From: Hygrophila difformis
Lineage: Eukaryota; Streptophyta; Magnoliopsida; Lamiales; Acanthaceae
Reading direction: 5' to 3'
Length of the DNA stretch: 64,000 nt
Assembly: GCA_030278955.1 (NCBI GenBank)
Contig: JAOANR010000010.1
Coordinates: 25,388,444-25,452,443, forward strand
The notes below the pieces were generated by a model, which saw only the letters and a program-made list of their open reading frames with translations, was not told where the DNA came from and made no database searches. The position numbers were made by a program, and so were the translations under genes. This document shows positions 45,558 through 56,274 of this stretch, piece by piece (within the stretch, counting starts at the first letter, position 1; each line of letters begins with the position of its first letter).

Positions 45558-46577
45558 ATGTTCGCCCCACTGTCAATGGCAGCGGGAGTCCCACCGGACA
45601 ACCCAACGCCTCCTTTCGCCTTCTCAGGAGGAGAGAAGCCCTCCTTCCGGGACATGGTTCTCGAAGGAAAGAGCAAGCCTCCAGCGGCCATCCTGGAAAA
45701 AGCTGATGTGGATGCATATGTCAAAGTAGACTTCATCAACGGGGATCGCCTCAAACCGAGAGTCACTATCGATCAGAAGCTCAAAGAGAGGTTGTATAAG
45801 CCTTGGGAGGATGCCATCATTATTTCGGTGCTAGGAAAAAGGGTAGGTTATCTTGCCCTGAAGGATAGGATTACCAGAATTTGGAAGCTCTTGGGAACAT
45901 TTGAAATGGTTGATATTGGCAAAGGTTTCTTTGTAGTGAAGTTTGAAACGAAGACAGACCGAGATCATGTGCTTAATGATGGTCCATGGCTTGTGTTTGA
46001 AAGCTACTTAACCATCACCCCATGGAGGCCGAACTTTTCGACTTCGGAAGCCACCCCATGCCGCACCATCGTATGGGCTCGCCTTCCAGATATGTGCTTG
46101 GAGATGTTTGAAGAAAACCTGATAACCAAGTTGTCAGGCGCCCTTGGCGTCCCCGTGAAGGTGGATGATATGACTAGGAAGGTTAATAGAGGAAAGTTCG
46201 CGAGGGTATGTGTGGAGATTGATCTTCGTGAGCCGGTTGTTACAAGCATACTCATTGGAGATGTGTGGCAAAGGGTCCAATATGAAGGACTACACCTGTT
46301 GTGTGCTTCATGTCAAAGGTATGGACATGGGACTCATGCATGTCCAGAAAAGAGTGAAAAGGTAGGGGATGAAGTTGGTAGGGGCACTCCTCGGCAGGGG
46401 GAAAAGGGGGATCAGGAAGAGACTGTCACATTTCACCAAATTGGTAATAAAAACAATTTGGACAAGGAAAATGCAGGAGGCGACAAGGCAGTTTTCTTGA
46501 AAACAAATGTTGCAAGGGAAGCTCAGGCGAAAAGGTTTGACTTTGCCTCTTGCAGCAAAGAGGGACCTGGGGGGTAA
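45558..46577 (+). CDS. LINE ORF1, N-terminal part (DUF4283, zinc knuckle)
   Basis: 339 codons. The DUF4283 domain lies at about 85-235 (ISVLGKRVGYLALKDRITRIW, VKFETKTDRDHVLNDGPWLV, TITPWRPNF, ARLPDMCLEMF). A zinc knuckle CASCQRYGHGTHAC lies at about 252-265. ORF1 proteins bind the LINE RNA and form the particle needed for retrotransposition. The frame stops at TAA 46575-46577, just after GPGG, while the overlapping frame from 46507 continues with the expected hydrophilic C-terminal half; a small indel in the G-rich stretch near 46555-46575 is the likely cause. Confidence 0.88.
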   Translation: MFAPLSMAAGVPPDNPTPPFAFSGGEKPSFRDMVLEGKSKPPAAILEKADVDAYVKVDFINGDRLKPRVTIDQKLKERLYKPWEDAIIISVLGKRVGYLALKDRITRIWKLLGTFEMVDIGKGFFVVKFETKTDRDHVLNDGPWLVFESYLTITPWRPNFSTSEATPCRTIVWARLPDMCLEMFEENLITKLSGALGVPVKVDDMTRKVNRGKFARVCVEIDLREPVVTSILIGDVWQRVQYEGLHLLCASCQRYGHGTHACPEKSEKVGDEVGRGTPRQGEKGDQEETVTFHQIGNKNNLDKENAGGDKAVFLKTNVAREAQAKRFDFASCSKEGPGG

Positions 46578-47238
46578 GGGAACTGAACCCTCTGCCAACA
46601 CCGAGTGCCCGAAAAAGGAAAGGGAAAAGGAGGAGGAGGCACGTGACAATGCTATGGATACTTCAAAAAGTGTCGAAATGCCAGCTCAGCCTGAGAGTGG
46701 GGATTGGATCAAAGTTGTAAAAAGGAAGCCCAATCGCTCAAAGGCCAATGAGGGAAAAGCTGGAAAGGATAAATTGGGCCATTTGAATGCCACAGTGGAC
46801 AAACGGCCCAAAACTCTCAAGATCGGGGCCAGGCCCTTAAAGACTATCACCAACACCTTTGAAGCAAAGGGGAAGCCCAAACAGAAAGGGAGGCCAACTC
46901 AGGCCGGAGGAAAAGGAGCACCGATGAAAACCATCCCCAACGACGATGGGAACTCATCGCTAGCCAAAAGGGCGAGGCCGGCGGAATTCAATCTGCGTGA
47001 GGAATTGAAGGTCTATTCTAATGAGCTATCCAAGGCTAACATCCAGATTCAGAAGGACGAAGCCAAGGAACGCATGGAAACTGATAATCCCAATGAAGTG
47101 GGAGATAATACTGGGGCGGACATTCCCCTTTGCGACGAAGAGATGCAAGGGGATGAAGAATTGTATAGTGGGCAAAGAGTGGCAGAAGTCGGCCCGGAAG
47201 AGGCGGCCGAAGACACCCAGGCGGATAAGCTTGATTAA
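46507..47238 (+). CDS. LINE ORF1, C-terminal part in the next frame
   Basis: Open frame without its own ATG at the start. It continues ORF1 with a lysine-, glutamate- and proline-rich, low-complexity tail (KVVKRKPNRSKANEG, KTLKIGARPLKTITNTF, ELKVYSNELSK) to TAA just before ORF2. It probably forms the basic nucleic-acid-binding tail of ORF1 when in frame. Confidence 0.7.
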   Translation: MLQGKLRRKGLTLPLAAKRDLGGKGTEPSANTECPKKEREKEEEARDNAMDTSKSVEMPAQPESGDWIKVVKRKPNRSKANEGKAGKDKLGHLNATVDKRPKTLKIGARPLKTITNTFEAKGKPKQKGRPTQAGGKGAPMKTIPNDDGNSSLAKRARPAEFNLREELKVYSNELSKANIQIQKDEAKERMETDNPNEVGDNTGADIPLCDEEMQGDEELYSGQRVAEVGPEEAAEDTQADKLD

Positions 47239-47282
47239 CCTTCTGGGTAATGTATATTCTCCCCCTACTCGTTGTTAATTTT

Positions 47283-50200
47283 ATGGATTTCACAAACTTT
47301 AATATTCTGGCGTGGAACATTGGAGGTGTGAGTAATGTGTATACTAGAAGGATTTTGACTGACATCCTTTGTCAATACAAACCGGAGGTTATGTTTATTT
47401 TTGAGCCTCAAACGCTCTTCCTGCAAGCTCAAACACACCTGTTGCTTGCCGGATATACCCCAGTGTGCATACAGGAAGCGATTGGTAAGGCAGGGGGCGT
47501 CTGGGCGTTGAAGAGGAATGGCATCACTTGCCATATCCAGATTGTAGATATAAGGGATCGCATGCTTACCTTTCTTCTTCAAAAAGGTGGGACGGAATGG
47601 CATGTTACAGCCCTGTATGCTAGTCCTCAGTACTCCGCTAGGCTGGCTAACTGGACTGATCTAACCCAACTCGCGGATATTATCAAGGGAGCTTGGGTTG
47701 TGGTAGGCGACTGGAACCAAATCTTGTATGCGGATGAAGTTCGGGGCGGTTTGCACAACGTGAATAGAGCGACGGAACTGGGGAACATCCTTCATGACTG
47801 TGGGCTGAGCTCTATTAACACACAAGGGGGAACCTTCACATGGTCTCGGCCTATGGAGAACTCCAGGATATCTAAAAGGCTTGATCGAGGAGTGATTAAC
47901 TTGGATTGGCTTTCTCTTTTCCCCCTCGGTTTTATTCAAGTCCTGCCACGTATTGGATCCGACCATTGCCCACTTCTCCTTAGGTGTGGTCCGGCTCCCT
48001 CCAGCCAGCAATGTAAACCCTTCCGTTGGGAGACGTCTTGGGCCTCCTTGCCTGAGTATCAATCTACTATTGCAGTCGCTTGGGAGGAACCGAATTACAA
48101 TATTTGTCAGCAATTGGACAAAATCAAGAAGGCCTCCCTGGACTTCAAGAAGACTCATGGCTCCAACTTTAAATGGAGGAAATACAAGTTGATCAAGAGG
48201 ATAGAAGGGGTGGCCAGGACGCTCGAACGAGTAGACTCTATCCGACTAATTATGCTGGAAAAGGAACTTAAGGAGGAGTTGGACAGGATCCTCGAGCAAG
48301 AGGAACACCATTGGTATCAAAGATCCCGGGAAAATTGGGTGAAATTTGGTGACCGCAACACCGCATTCTTCCATGCTAAGGCCAAAAGCAGGAACAACCG
48401 CAACCGGATACATGGGTTGTATTTGCCGAATGGTACTTGGTGTGAATACGAACACTCCCTACAAAGGCAAGCCAGAAACTTCTTCCAAACCTTGTATGAA
48501 AGGGAGGCAGAACCTCTGAGTGGCGAGGAAGAGGATAGTATCCAGCTGCCTCCGCTTCCTCCCATTCCAGTCGGTGAGAGAACTAAATTGGAAAAAGAAG
48601 TCTCAGACCAGGAAATCTGCCAGGTGGTGATGAACAGCAATGTCTCCTCGGCTCCCGGGCCAGACGGCTTCCCTAATCTCTTCTTCAAGAAATACTGGAA
48701 TATCACAGGGCCGGCTGTTACAAATTTTATTAAGAAGGCGTTCGAAGACAGGAGATTTGAGAAACAGATTTCCTCGGCATATATTTGTCTCATTCCCAAA
48801 ACGGACATCCCTACATCTTTTTCACAGCTCCGGCCTATTACTCTTTGCAATATGCTCTACAAGATCCTCACCAAAGTGATAGTGAATCGGATCCGGCCCT
48901 CCCTCAAAATGAACATATCCCATCATCAATCGGCCTTCCTCCCGGGACGGGGTACTATTGACAATGGGGTTATGCTTCAAGAATTGCTTTGCCACCTCTC
49001 GGGCCCCCATCCGTGTGCCCCTGCTCTTATCCTCAAGATTGACATTGCCAAAGCTTATGACAATGTCAATTGGTGCTTCCTTGAAAGCTGTCTCCACGAA
49101 CTGGCCCTTCCTTCCTCGGTCATGGAGCTCATTATGTTTTGTGTATCCTCCCCGACCTACTCACTGTTATGGCACGGACAGGCCCTGGAACCTTTCACTC
49201 CGGGCAAAGGGCTACGTCAAGGTGATCCCCTCTCACCCTACTTGTTTCTTATAGTGATGGAAAAGTTGTCTTTGGCTATTCTGGATCTTGTCCAACAGGG
49301 AAGGTGGAAGCCGATCCGACTTAAGAGAGGCGGATTAGGGACCTCTCATCTCATGTTTGCGGACGACCTCATATTAGGGGCCATGGGGGATAGGGACAGT
49401 GTGGAAGCTATCGAGCATGTCCTGAAATCCTTTGCGAGAAAGTCTGGCATGGTTTTAAATCCTCACAAATCTTCCATGTTTATTACCAAGTCTGTCCCAG
49501 ACAGTGATCAAGAGTGGATAGCCAATACTCTTAACATCAAGAAGGTAGATTCCCTGAGGACTTATCTGGGGTATCCGCTGTTAGTGGGGCGTAAGAGAAT
49601 CAGGGACTTTGCATTCATCCTTGATAAGATTGACAAAAAGCTGGATGGTTGGAGTAGCAGTTTATTGAACAAGGCAGGCCGCATAACCCTCAGTCGTGCG
49701 GTTTTGGCCTCCATCCCCTCGTACTTCATGCAATTGCATTGGTTCCCTAACGCGGTCTGTGACGCCATTGACAAGAAGATTAATAGATTCATATGGAAGG
49801 ACCGCCAAGGAAAGGGGATACACCTTGTGTCGTGGGAGAAGATGGCTGCCCCCAAGGCGACAGGGGGATTGGGGCTGAGGCGATCTAAATGGATGAATAT
49901 TGCCCTCCTAGGCAAACTGCTGTGGACATGGATTCATGAGGAAAATAAACCTTGGGTGAAGCTGATCAAAGACTTGCTGCCCGACTGGTCCTTCCCTTCC
50001 CCACTCAACAAAAACACCCGCTCCTCTGTGGCCAAAACTTTGAGTAAGTTGACTCCTATCCTCAAGGACGGCTTCAGGTTTCGTGTTGGCAGGGGGGACT
50101 CTTCCTTGTGGTTCTCCAACTGGCACAAGGGCAGTCAACTGGGACCTCTCCTTCCTTTCATCTCTATTCATGACCTCGAGGCAAAAGTGAAGGACGTCAT

Positions 50201-51362
50201 AATTAACAATGCTTGGAACTGGATTAATCTTTACTCAGATATCCCATCTGCAATCCTCCAGGAGATGTGTGCCTCTCCCCCTCCTAGGTTGCATGATGAA
50301 GTTGATGATACATGGGTGTGGAACGAGAGCATGACAGGGAAATATTCGGTGAAATCGGCCTATGCACTTATAACCCGGGGAAATCAGAATCAGGGTGATT
50401 GGAAATGGATGTGGAAAAGCTCCCTCCCAGAAAAATTTTGTCTACTACTCTGGCTTATATGTCGGAACTCCCTCCCTGTCAACCTTGTACGTTTTAGACG
50501 CAACCTGGCATCTTCACCACTTTGCACCAATTGTGGCGTGGAAGAAGAGAGCTGGACTCATTGCCTCTTTTACTGCCCGTGGGTGAGACAACTATGGAAG
50601 TCTCTCTGCATCCATATCCCCCACGACTGTGAGGGAATCACAAAGGACGAGATCCCAGTCTTCATGCGAGGTATGACTAGGATCTACGGTTCTAAATTTG
50701 TGGTGGCTGTTTGGAGTGCCTGGATTGAGAGGAATTCCAGGATCTTTAGGGCCAAATGCAACTCTGTGTGGCACCTCAAAAGAGAAATCCTGAGAGTTAG
50801 TGCAGAGGTGGAGTTGGCTGGAGGGAAGACCAGCTTTGGTCAGAGGTCTGTGAGGTTGGTGCATTGGAATGAGAAAGAAGCTAAGGATCTCATCTTACAT
50901 GTGGATGGAAGCTGCTATGGCAGCTCGGGGCAGGCGGGTTTTGGCTTTGTGGTGAGAGATAAGGAGGGTCAATGGCAAGGAGGAGGGTGTGGCAAACTTG
51001 GCAACACCCCCATCATTTATGCGGAGCTCACCGCCCTGGTCACTGGTCTGGGATATGCTGCCAATAAGGGAGTGAAGAAGATCTGTGTTTACACTGACTC
51101 CCTTAACGCCATTACTCTTGTTGAGAAAAACTCGAGTTACCACCCGTATGCTCCCATCCTGGAAAGCATCAGGGAGCTGCAGGCCCAGTTTGAGGACTAC
51201 TCCCTACATCATGTGCCTAGGGAGGGCAATCAAGTGGCGGACAAACTTGCGCAACACGGTGCTTCTTTGGAGGAATTCTACACGACGTGGGCCTTCCCAC
51301 CCGACTTTGTCAATCAAGTTCTGGCAGCGGACGCCTCTGGAACTCACTTCCTCAGGGCTTAA
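47283..51362 (+). CDS. LINE ORF2: endonuclease, RT, RNase H, intact
   Basis: 1359 residues from the Met at 47283 (MDFTNFNILAWNIGG), the better start; the frame is open from 47250. An APE-type endonuclease fills the first 230 residues or so: NILAWNIGG, FIFEPQT, VVVGDWNQIL and GSDHCPLLL carry the metal and catalytic residues. RT at about 48640-49590 has ILKIDIAKAYDNVNW, GLRQGDPLSPYLF and the active site FADD (49356-49367). The zf-RVT region (KFCLLLWLICRNSLP, CTNCGVEEESWTHCLFYC) is at about 50430-50580. RNase H at about 50890-51260 has VDGSCYG, AELTALVTGL, VYTDSLNAI and GNQVADKLA. All key residues are present, so the copy could still make active enzyme. It nicks target DNA and copies its RNA there. 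Confidence 0.95.
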   Translation: MDFTNFNILAWNIGGVSNVYTRRILTDILCQYKPEVMFIFEPQTLFLQAQTHLLLAGYTPVCIQEAIGKAGGVWALKRNGITCHIQIVDIRDRMLTFLLQKGGTEWHVTALYASPQYSARLANWTDLTQLADIIKGAWVVVGDWNQILYADEVRGGLHNVNRATELGNILHDCGLSSINTQGGTFTWSRPMENSRISKRLDRGVINLDWLSLFPLGFIQVLPRIGSDHCPLLLRCGPAPSSQQCKPFRWETSWASLPEYQSTIAVAWEEPNYNICQQLDKIKKASLDFKKTHGSNFKWRKYKLIKRIEGVARTLERVDSIRLIMLEKELKEELDRILEQEEHHWYQRSRENWVKFGDRNTAFFHAKAKSRNNRNRIHGLYLPNGTWCEYEHSLQRQARNFFQTLYEREAEPLSGEEEDSIQLPPLPPIPVGERTKLEKEVSDQEICQVVMNSNVSSAPGPDGFPNLFFKKYWNITGPAVTNFIKKAFEDRRFEKQISSAYICLIPKTDIPTSFSQLRPITLCNMLYKILTKVIVNRIRPSLKMNISHHQSAFLPGRGTIDNGVMLQELLCHLSGPHPCAPALILKIDIAKAYDNVNWCFLESCLHELALPSSVMELIMFCVSSPTYSLLWHGQALEPFTPGKGLRQGDPLSPYLFLIVMEKLSLAILDLVQQGRWKPIRLKRGGLGTSHLMFADDLILGAMGDRDSVEAIEHVLKSFARKSGMVLNPHKSSMFITKSVPDSDQEWIANTLNIKKVDSLRTYLGYPLLVGRKRIRDFAFILDKIDKKLDGWSSSLLNKAGRITLSRAVLASIPSYFMQLHWFPNAVCDAIDKKINRFIWKDRQGKGIHLVSWEKMAAPKATGGLGLRRSKWMNIALLGKLLWTWIHEENKPWVKLIKDLLPDWSFPSPLNKNTRSSVAKTLSKLTPILKDGFRFRVGRGDSSLWFSNWHKGSQLGPLLPFISIHDLEAKVKDVIINNAWNWINLYSDIPSAILQEMCASPPPRLHDEVDDTWVWNESMTGKYSVKSAYALITRGNQNQGDWKWMWKSSLPEKFCLLLWLICRNSLPVNLVRFRRNLASSPLCTNCGVEEESWTHCLFYCPWVRQLWKSLCIHIPHDCEGITKDEIPVFMRGMTRIYGSKFVVAVWSAWIERNSRIFRAKCNSVWHLKREILRVSAEVELAGGKTSFGQRSVRLVHWNEKEAKDLILHVDGSCYGSSGQAGFGFVVRDKEGQWQGGGCGKLGNTPIIYAELTALVTGLGYAANKGVKKICVYTDSLNAITLVEKNSSYHPYAPILESIRELQAQFEDYSLHHVPREGNQVADKLAQHGASLEEFYTTWAFPPDFVNQVLAADASGTHFLRA

Positions 51363-51467
51363 ACCCCCCTCTCCAGCATGATCTCTCGTTGGCTTGTTAG
51401 GCTGTTTTCTGTTCCTTTTTTCTTACTTTTTTGTAACTTCTTTCCTGGCCTCGGCTTTACAAAAAAA

Positions 51468-51483
51468 AAATTGGTACTCTATA
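51468..51483. repeat. LINE target site duplication, right copy
   Basis: TTGGTACTCTATA after the A-tail, matching 45456-45471. Confidence 0.92.
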
Positions 51484-52465
51484 TCTTAAAACGCGTCCCA
51501 TGGACCACCAATCATGGTACTATTAGAGTTTAGGGGGGCTGCTAGACGATAAATGTTAAAGAAAACTTCTGGACTACCATCTTATTTGTATCATCCTATA
51601 ATGGTTCGTGTGTTTTATTTTTTGGCATCCACAATTAATATATTGTAGTTTTATGGCTTTTTTTTTTGTTTTTGCAAATTGCAGTTTCGGTCCCCTATAT
51701 TTATTAAAATGATGTTACTAAGCACAAACCAACTGGATAAATGTTCTTACTCTGTCACATATGGGACAAAATTATTTTTAATACAATACATACCTTAACT
51801 AAATAATTCAAACATTAAACCCTAGATCACTATAACACAATGTTAATTTTTTTTTTATAATATTATATGTCACATTTATCGACCTCAACATGTTTCAAAT
51901 AAAATATATGTAGTTTCATACTTCTAATTATTATAATATTGGTTTTATTTATTTGCTGCAAAAGGTATATGTCTTTCGGTGTTCTCAAGACAGCTTCATC
52001 ATTTCAATCCAATCTTCTAACCACCAATTAAAAAATCTTATTAAATGAGCCGTAAAGGTGTTTTTTTCGAATACAAATGTAATATTTTTGGTGTGTTTTA
52101 CGACGAATCCATCTCCTTTTTATTCGTCTATATAAAGCACAGCTCCATGAGGATATTGGTATGTACTCCCTAAGGCCCAAGTAAAATATACATTTAGATT
52201 ATGGAGCAGGCTGTAATGTTTCGTGAACTTACTCCAACGAGTACTAAAATTTCTGTTAAGGGGAGGTGTCTACGTTGTTATGGAGTTAGTATGTTTCAGG
52301 CGGAACCTTAAATTCATTTGAGGCAATATTTCACGATGAAGAGGTTGTTTTTACACTATTTTATACTATTTAAAAGTGCATTTTCTATTCAGTATACTAG
52401 TAATATCCATCGTATGACATGTTTAATTGAATATATTTTATTTTGTAACCGCGCGCTGTTATATT
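51484..52465. other. AT-rich Helitron-side noncoding stretch
   Basis: No gene. At 51953-52032 it carries the third copy of the TGCTGCAAAAGGTAT module, and near 51640-51770 a diverged copy of the sequence at 43750-43900. Confidence 0.6.
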
Positions 52466-54105
52466 TCAGGGTAACCGATTTCACATTTCAGCTGGCCGAA
52501 GCATCGCTAAAAAGTTCCACACTCTTATTCGTGAGGGGGGCATCTAATAATCTGATGCGTTTTGGTGTCTTGGAGAACATTGACAGGTTTAGGCTTACAT
52601 GTCACCCTTTCAAAGGGACGTTCTATCCAAATACTGTTGTAACCAATGTCGTTGGAAAACAGAAGATGTTGATTAATCTGTTGTTGGAGGATTTAAAGTC
52701 AGTTTCCTCAAACCATATGTTGTTTAATAGTTGCATATAAATATTTACTCTTTATTATATTTTTTTTTTTTGAGAAGACTCTTTATTATATTTTTATGTT
52801 GGTTGTAATGGCAATATTTTGGATTGTACACTGTGGGATGAGTATGCCGAGCAATTCCTGACTAATGTAGACGAACTTCCTACTGCGGTTAATGTTATGA
52901 TTCTTCAGTTCTGTCGTACGTCTGAATTTCACGGTACAAATAGCAGTACATTGTACCAATTTCTGAGCTTTTTAATAAGTTATTAATATTCTTAAGTTCG
53001 TTTTTAATTCAGGGAAAATAAAGATCCAAAAAATGCGTTCCGAGTGTCGAAACTGATGATCAATAAAAATATACCTGAGGTTTAATCGTTCATTGAAACT
53101 TGAGTAAGACAATATGATATTATTATACGTAATTTTTTACATTCCAATATCCTGATTAATTATTACTCTTACACAGTATCAAAGCAAATGCTTTGAGTGG
53201 GAAAAATTTGCCCAGCATGTCTCAGTCAACACACCATTCCGCTGGAGACGATTCTGCATCCAATGGATTCACTGTGACCACCCTAAAGGAAACAATAAAT
53301 TCAATAGAGGTTCATAGACTATTTCGTCATTTTTTATGTGTGTTTATTTTACATAAAACAACACGACTGAAATGCATCATATATTTTCGTATTTAATCAG
53401 TCCGGTGACTTCTATGTCAACGTATTGGTCGTCAATGTCGATGAGTCAGATGGTTTCTATTATTATACATGCATGAAGTGCTATAAGAAGATGGAATCAC
53501 AAAAGGGTAGCTTCTACTGTCATAAATGCAAGAACTGGTATCAGAGTGGTACAATTAAGTATAAAGTAACTCTTTATGTTGCTGACGATACAACCTCATG
53601 CACTTTGGTGATGTTTGATAAAGACTGTGTTGCCGTTTTTGGAAAGTCCGCTGAAGATTTGAAAGATTCCATGTCCAAGGTAATAATTTTCTATTCATTA
53701 TGTTCATTGAAATATTTAAATCTTTCGATCATTGTCTTATTAATTAATTTTGTTGTAGGATGAATGCTTCCCACAACTTATTCTTAGATGTCTCATGTAC
53801 AAGAGGTTCACATTTCGGATCACAATTAAGAGTTCAGGAGGAGCTATAATTCTTTGACAGTTTCTGGAATCGTCAATGATCCTCAATTTCCCGATACTGA
53901 AATAGCTTCATCAACTCATGCTACTGCCATACCAAGTCCACCTTCTGCCAAGAGGTCATCAGATTCTGCTGGATCTCATACTCCCGATCTGAGTGATGAT
54001 GGAAATGCTGATAATGTAGATGAAGAAGTTGTCGATGTGAGTAAGAACCTTGCTGACGAATTTTCCGCCTCCAGCAATTTGAAGAATGTAAAAGTGGAGA
54101 AGTAA
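52466..54105 (+). pseudogene. RPA1-like single-strand DNA-binding protein, Helitron-type
   Basis: Exon-like pieces on the plus strand match plant replication protein A large-subunit paralogues. A DUF223-type OB fold lies at about 52466-52690 (GNRFHISAGRSIAKKFHTLI, then FRLTCHPFKGTFYPNT). A second OB fold lies at about 52802-53085 (GNILDCTLWDEYAEQF, VMILQFCRT, MINKNIPEV). The C-terminal Rep_fac-A_C domain lies at about 53405-53690 (FYYYTCMKCYKKM, FYCHKCKNWY four-Cys zinc site, VADDTTSCTLVMFDKD, GKSAEDLKD). A Ser/Pro and acidic tail ends at 54105. Frame changes and stops between the pieces are more than introns explain, so it is a decayed gene. RPA-like genes are often carried by plant Helitrons. 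Confidence 0.78.
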
Positions 54106-54540
54106 AGGGTCCGATGCATTTGCTGTTGGAAGAGATTTATATCTGCACTTTCTTGATTTTTAATTTTATCCTCCAATATTGATCGTTTATTTTGGACTGT
54201 CCCTATTATCGGTAGGTGTTTTTGGAACAATGGTTTTTTTTTTTTTTTTGTGAGGATTAGTTTGTGGTTGATGTTCTATGATTGTGGTAGTGTTATGATT
54301 GTTTCCTATTCGGACTGATCTTTTGATGGATTGGGAATGTGATTTTTTCCGAAAATTATATGGTTGCCTTTATTATTTGTTAAGTTTTTTTTTTATGAAA
54401 TTAAATTCAAAGTTTTTAATAGTATAACTAATAACTTATTGGATATTTTTTGGTAAACAACTAAATCATTGGATTGATATATGTAATTATAATTATTAAA
54501 ACGTTCTTATTAAGTTTGATATTCGAATAATATTTGTAGC
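54106..54540. other. Spacer between the RPA-like and helicase genes
   Basis: AT-rich with T- and A-runs. No feature is seen. The missing N-terminal half of the helicase would be expected here. Confidence 0.5.
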
Positions 54541-55811
54541 TTGAAGTGGAATTTCTTCTTTGTTGCTTCCAGGGGTCGAACTGCTCACTCTCGATTCAAG
54601 ATTCCTCTTGAAATTCTTGAAGATTCGACATGCAATATAAAACAATCCACTCATCTTGCAGAGCTAATTCAAAAAGCATCACTTATCATATGGGATGAAG
54701 CACCGATGACACATAGGCATTGTTTTGAGGCATTGGATCGGACAATTCGTGATCTTATGCAGCCTATTATGCCAAATTCCAATGATACTCCCTTTGGCAG
54801 CAAAACAATCGTATTAGGTGGTGATTTCAGGCAGATCCTCCCTGTTATACCCAAAGGTAGGAGGCAGGATATTGTCAATGCCACGTTGACTTCATCATAT
54901 CTTTGGAAAAGTTGTACAGTTCTATACTTAACTGAAAACATGCGCCTTCGTAAAGCTTCTACAACTGACGAGCAGTCTGAAATACACAAGTTTGGGAGTT
55001 GGTTGTCAGCTATTGGAGATGGATGAGTTAGAGATTCCAATGAGGGTGAAGTAAGAATTGATATACCAGATGAGTTATTAGTCAATTACTCAAATGATCC
55101 AGTTTCTTCTATTGTGGAAGAAACCCATCCATCGTTCACCAAGAACATGTGTGATCAGGATTACTTAAAGGAAAGAGCGATTTTATGCCCGACAATGAAG
55201 GCGGTTGACACCATCAATGACTACATGCTTTCAATGAATATGAACGAAAGCAGAACATATTTTAGTGCAGACAAAGCCTCAAAAGTTGAGAGTAATGCGT
55301 CTCTGCTGGTTGACATTCATACTGTGGAGTTCCTAAATACATTACATTGCTCTGGATTTCCTGTCCATTGCCTATGGCTGAAGGTAGGCACTCCTGTGAT
55401 GCTCATTAGAAATATTGATCCACTTAATGGACTGTGTAATGGTACAAGTCTTGGAAGTAATGTCTTGCAAGCTGAAGTGCTGACGGGTGAAAATGTTGGA
55501 GAAAGGTGTTGATACCGAGGATGAATTTAACATTGTCGGATCCACGTCTTCCTTTCAGGTTTGATCGTGGGCAATTCCCACTTATTCTTTGCTATGCAAT
55601 GACAATAAATAAAAGTCAAGGTCAATCCTTATGCAAAGTGGGATTATTTTTTAACAAACCAGTTTTCACCCATGGTCAATTATATGTTGCTGCTTCCAGA
55701 GTGACGACACGTGCGGGTTTAAAGATCATCATATGTGAGGATGATGGCACAGACTACGATAAAAAGTCCACCATAAATGTTGTGTACAAAGAAGTTTTAC
55801 AAAACATATGA
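54541..55811 (+). pseudogene. Helitron PIF1-type helicase, C-terminal part
   Basis: The frame opens at RGRTAHSRFKIP, so the Rep domain and Walker A (GGTGKT) are absent. Walker B is IIWDEAPM, followed by LGGDFRQILPVIPKG, LTENMRL, YLKERAILCPTMKAVDTIND, VGTPVMLIRNIDPLNGLCNG, INKSQGQSL and LYVAASRVTTR, in family order to the natural end. The breaks are an in-frame TGA at 55024-55026 and a one-base loss near 55506 (just before VLIPRMNL), so three frames are needed. These helicases unwind DNA during rolling-circle transposition. This copy cannot work alone. Confidence 0.88.
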
Positions 55812-55990
55812 TTTGAACAAACATATGACTCTATATTTGCTTGAACATTGATGAAAGATATGTATTTATTTTGTTGTTTGGATTTTTCTTTTGTTAGATA
55901 ATTATATTGAAAACCAAATTATATATTATTATTATCTAAATCAATTATTACATTCGATAGGACATAAATTTCTTATTTTGTGTTTCGCAA

Positions 55991-56049
55991 TGGACCTAAA
56001 TTGGTCAGTCCGCGGGCGGTCAGCCCGCGGACTGACCAATTTAAGTCCA
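55991..56049. repeat. Long near-perfect palindrome
   Basis: Inverted repeat with a 5-base loop GGTCA (56018-56022). The inner 20 bp of each arm (55998-56017 and 56023-56042) are perfectly complementary and extend to 27 bp with a single mismatch. The arm centre is GC-rich (AGTCCGCGGGC) in AT-rich DNA. It would form a very stable cruciform or RNA hairpin. Confidence 0.93.
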
Positions 56050-56274
56050 CTTCTAATTATCAAGTTTTTTATTTTGGAAAATGCATATACATTTATAAAA
56101 TCATCGCGTACCATACGTGCATAACTACAATATGTGTTTAACAAATTATACAATTAGTAATTTTTTCTCCGGAGGTACGTATCTATGAATTTATAAATTT
56201 CATAAGCATATACAATATTCCCGTTTATTGGTGTTTGTGTTTTTTTTTTTATTAAATTATCTATGTAATGAAAG

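Larger units (their letters stand above)
45472..51470 (+). mobile_element. Full-length L1-type LINE
   Basis: About 6.0 kb, bounded by a 13-16 bp target duplication and ending in A10 (51461-51470). The order is: short 86-bp 5' UTR, ORF1 (DUF4283 and zinc knuckle), ORF2 (endonuclease, RT, zinc-binding RVT domain, RNase H) and a 108-bp 3' UTR. The C-terminal RNase H of the plant/archaeal type marks one plant L1 lineage. ORF2 is unbroken; ORF1 has one frame change. Confidence 0.93.

Noticed and set aside
46507..46577. Programmed frameshift in LINE ORF1
   Set aside because: No clear slippery heptamer was seen at the overlap; a small indel in the G-rich stretch is simpler.
47265..51143. Many ORFs antisense to LINE ORF2
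   Set aside because: They are shadows of a long, clearly coding plus-strand frame.
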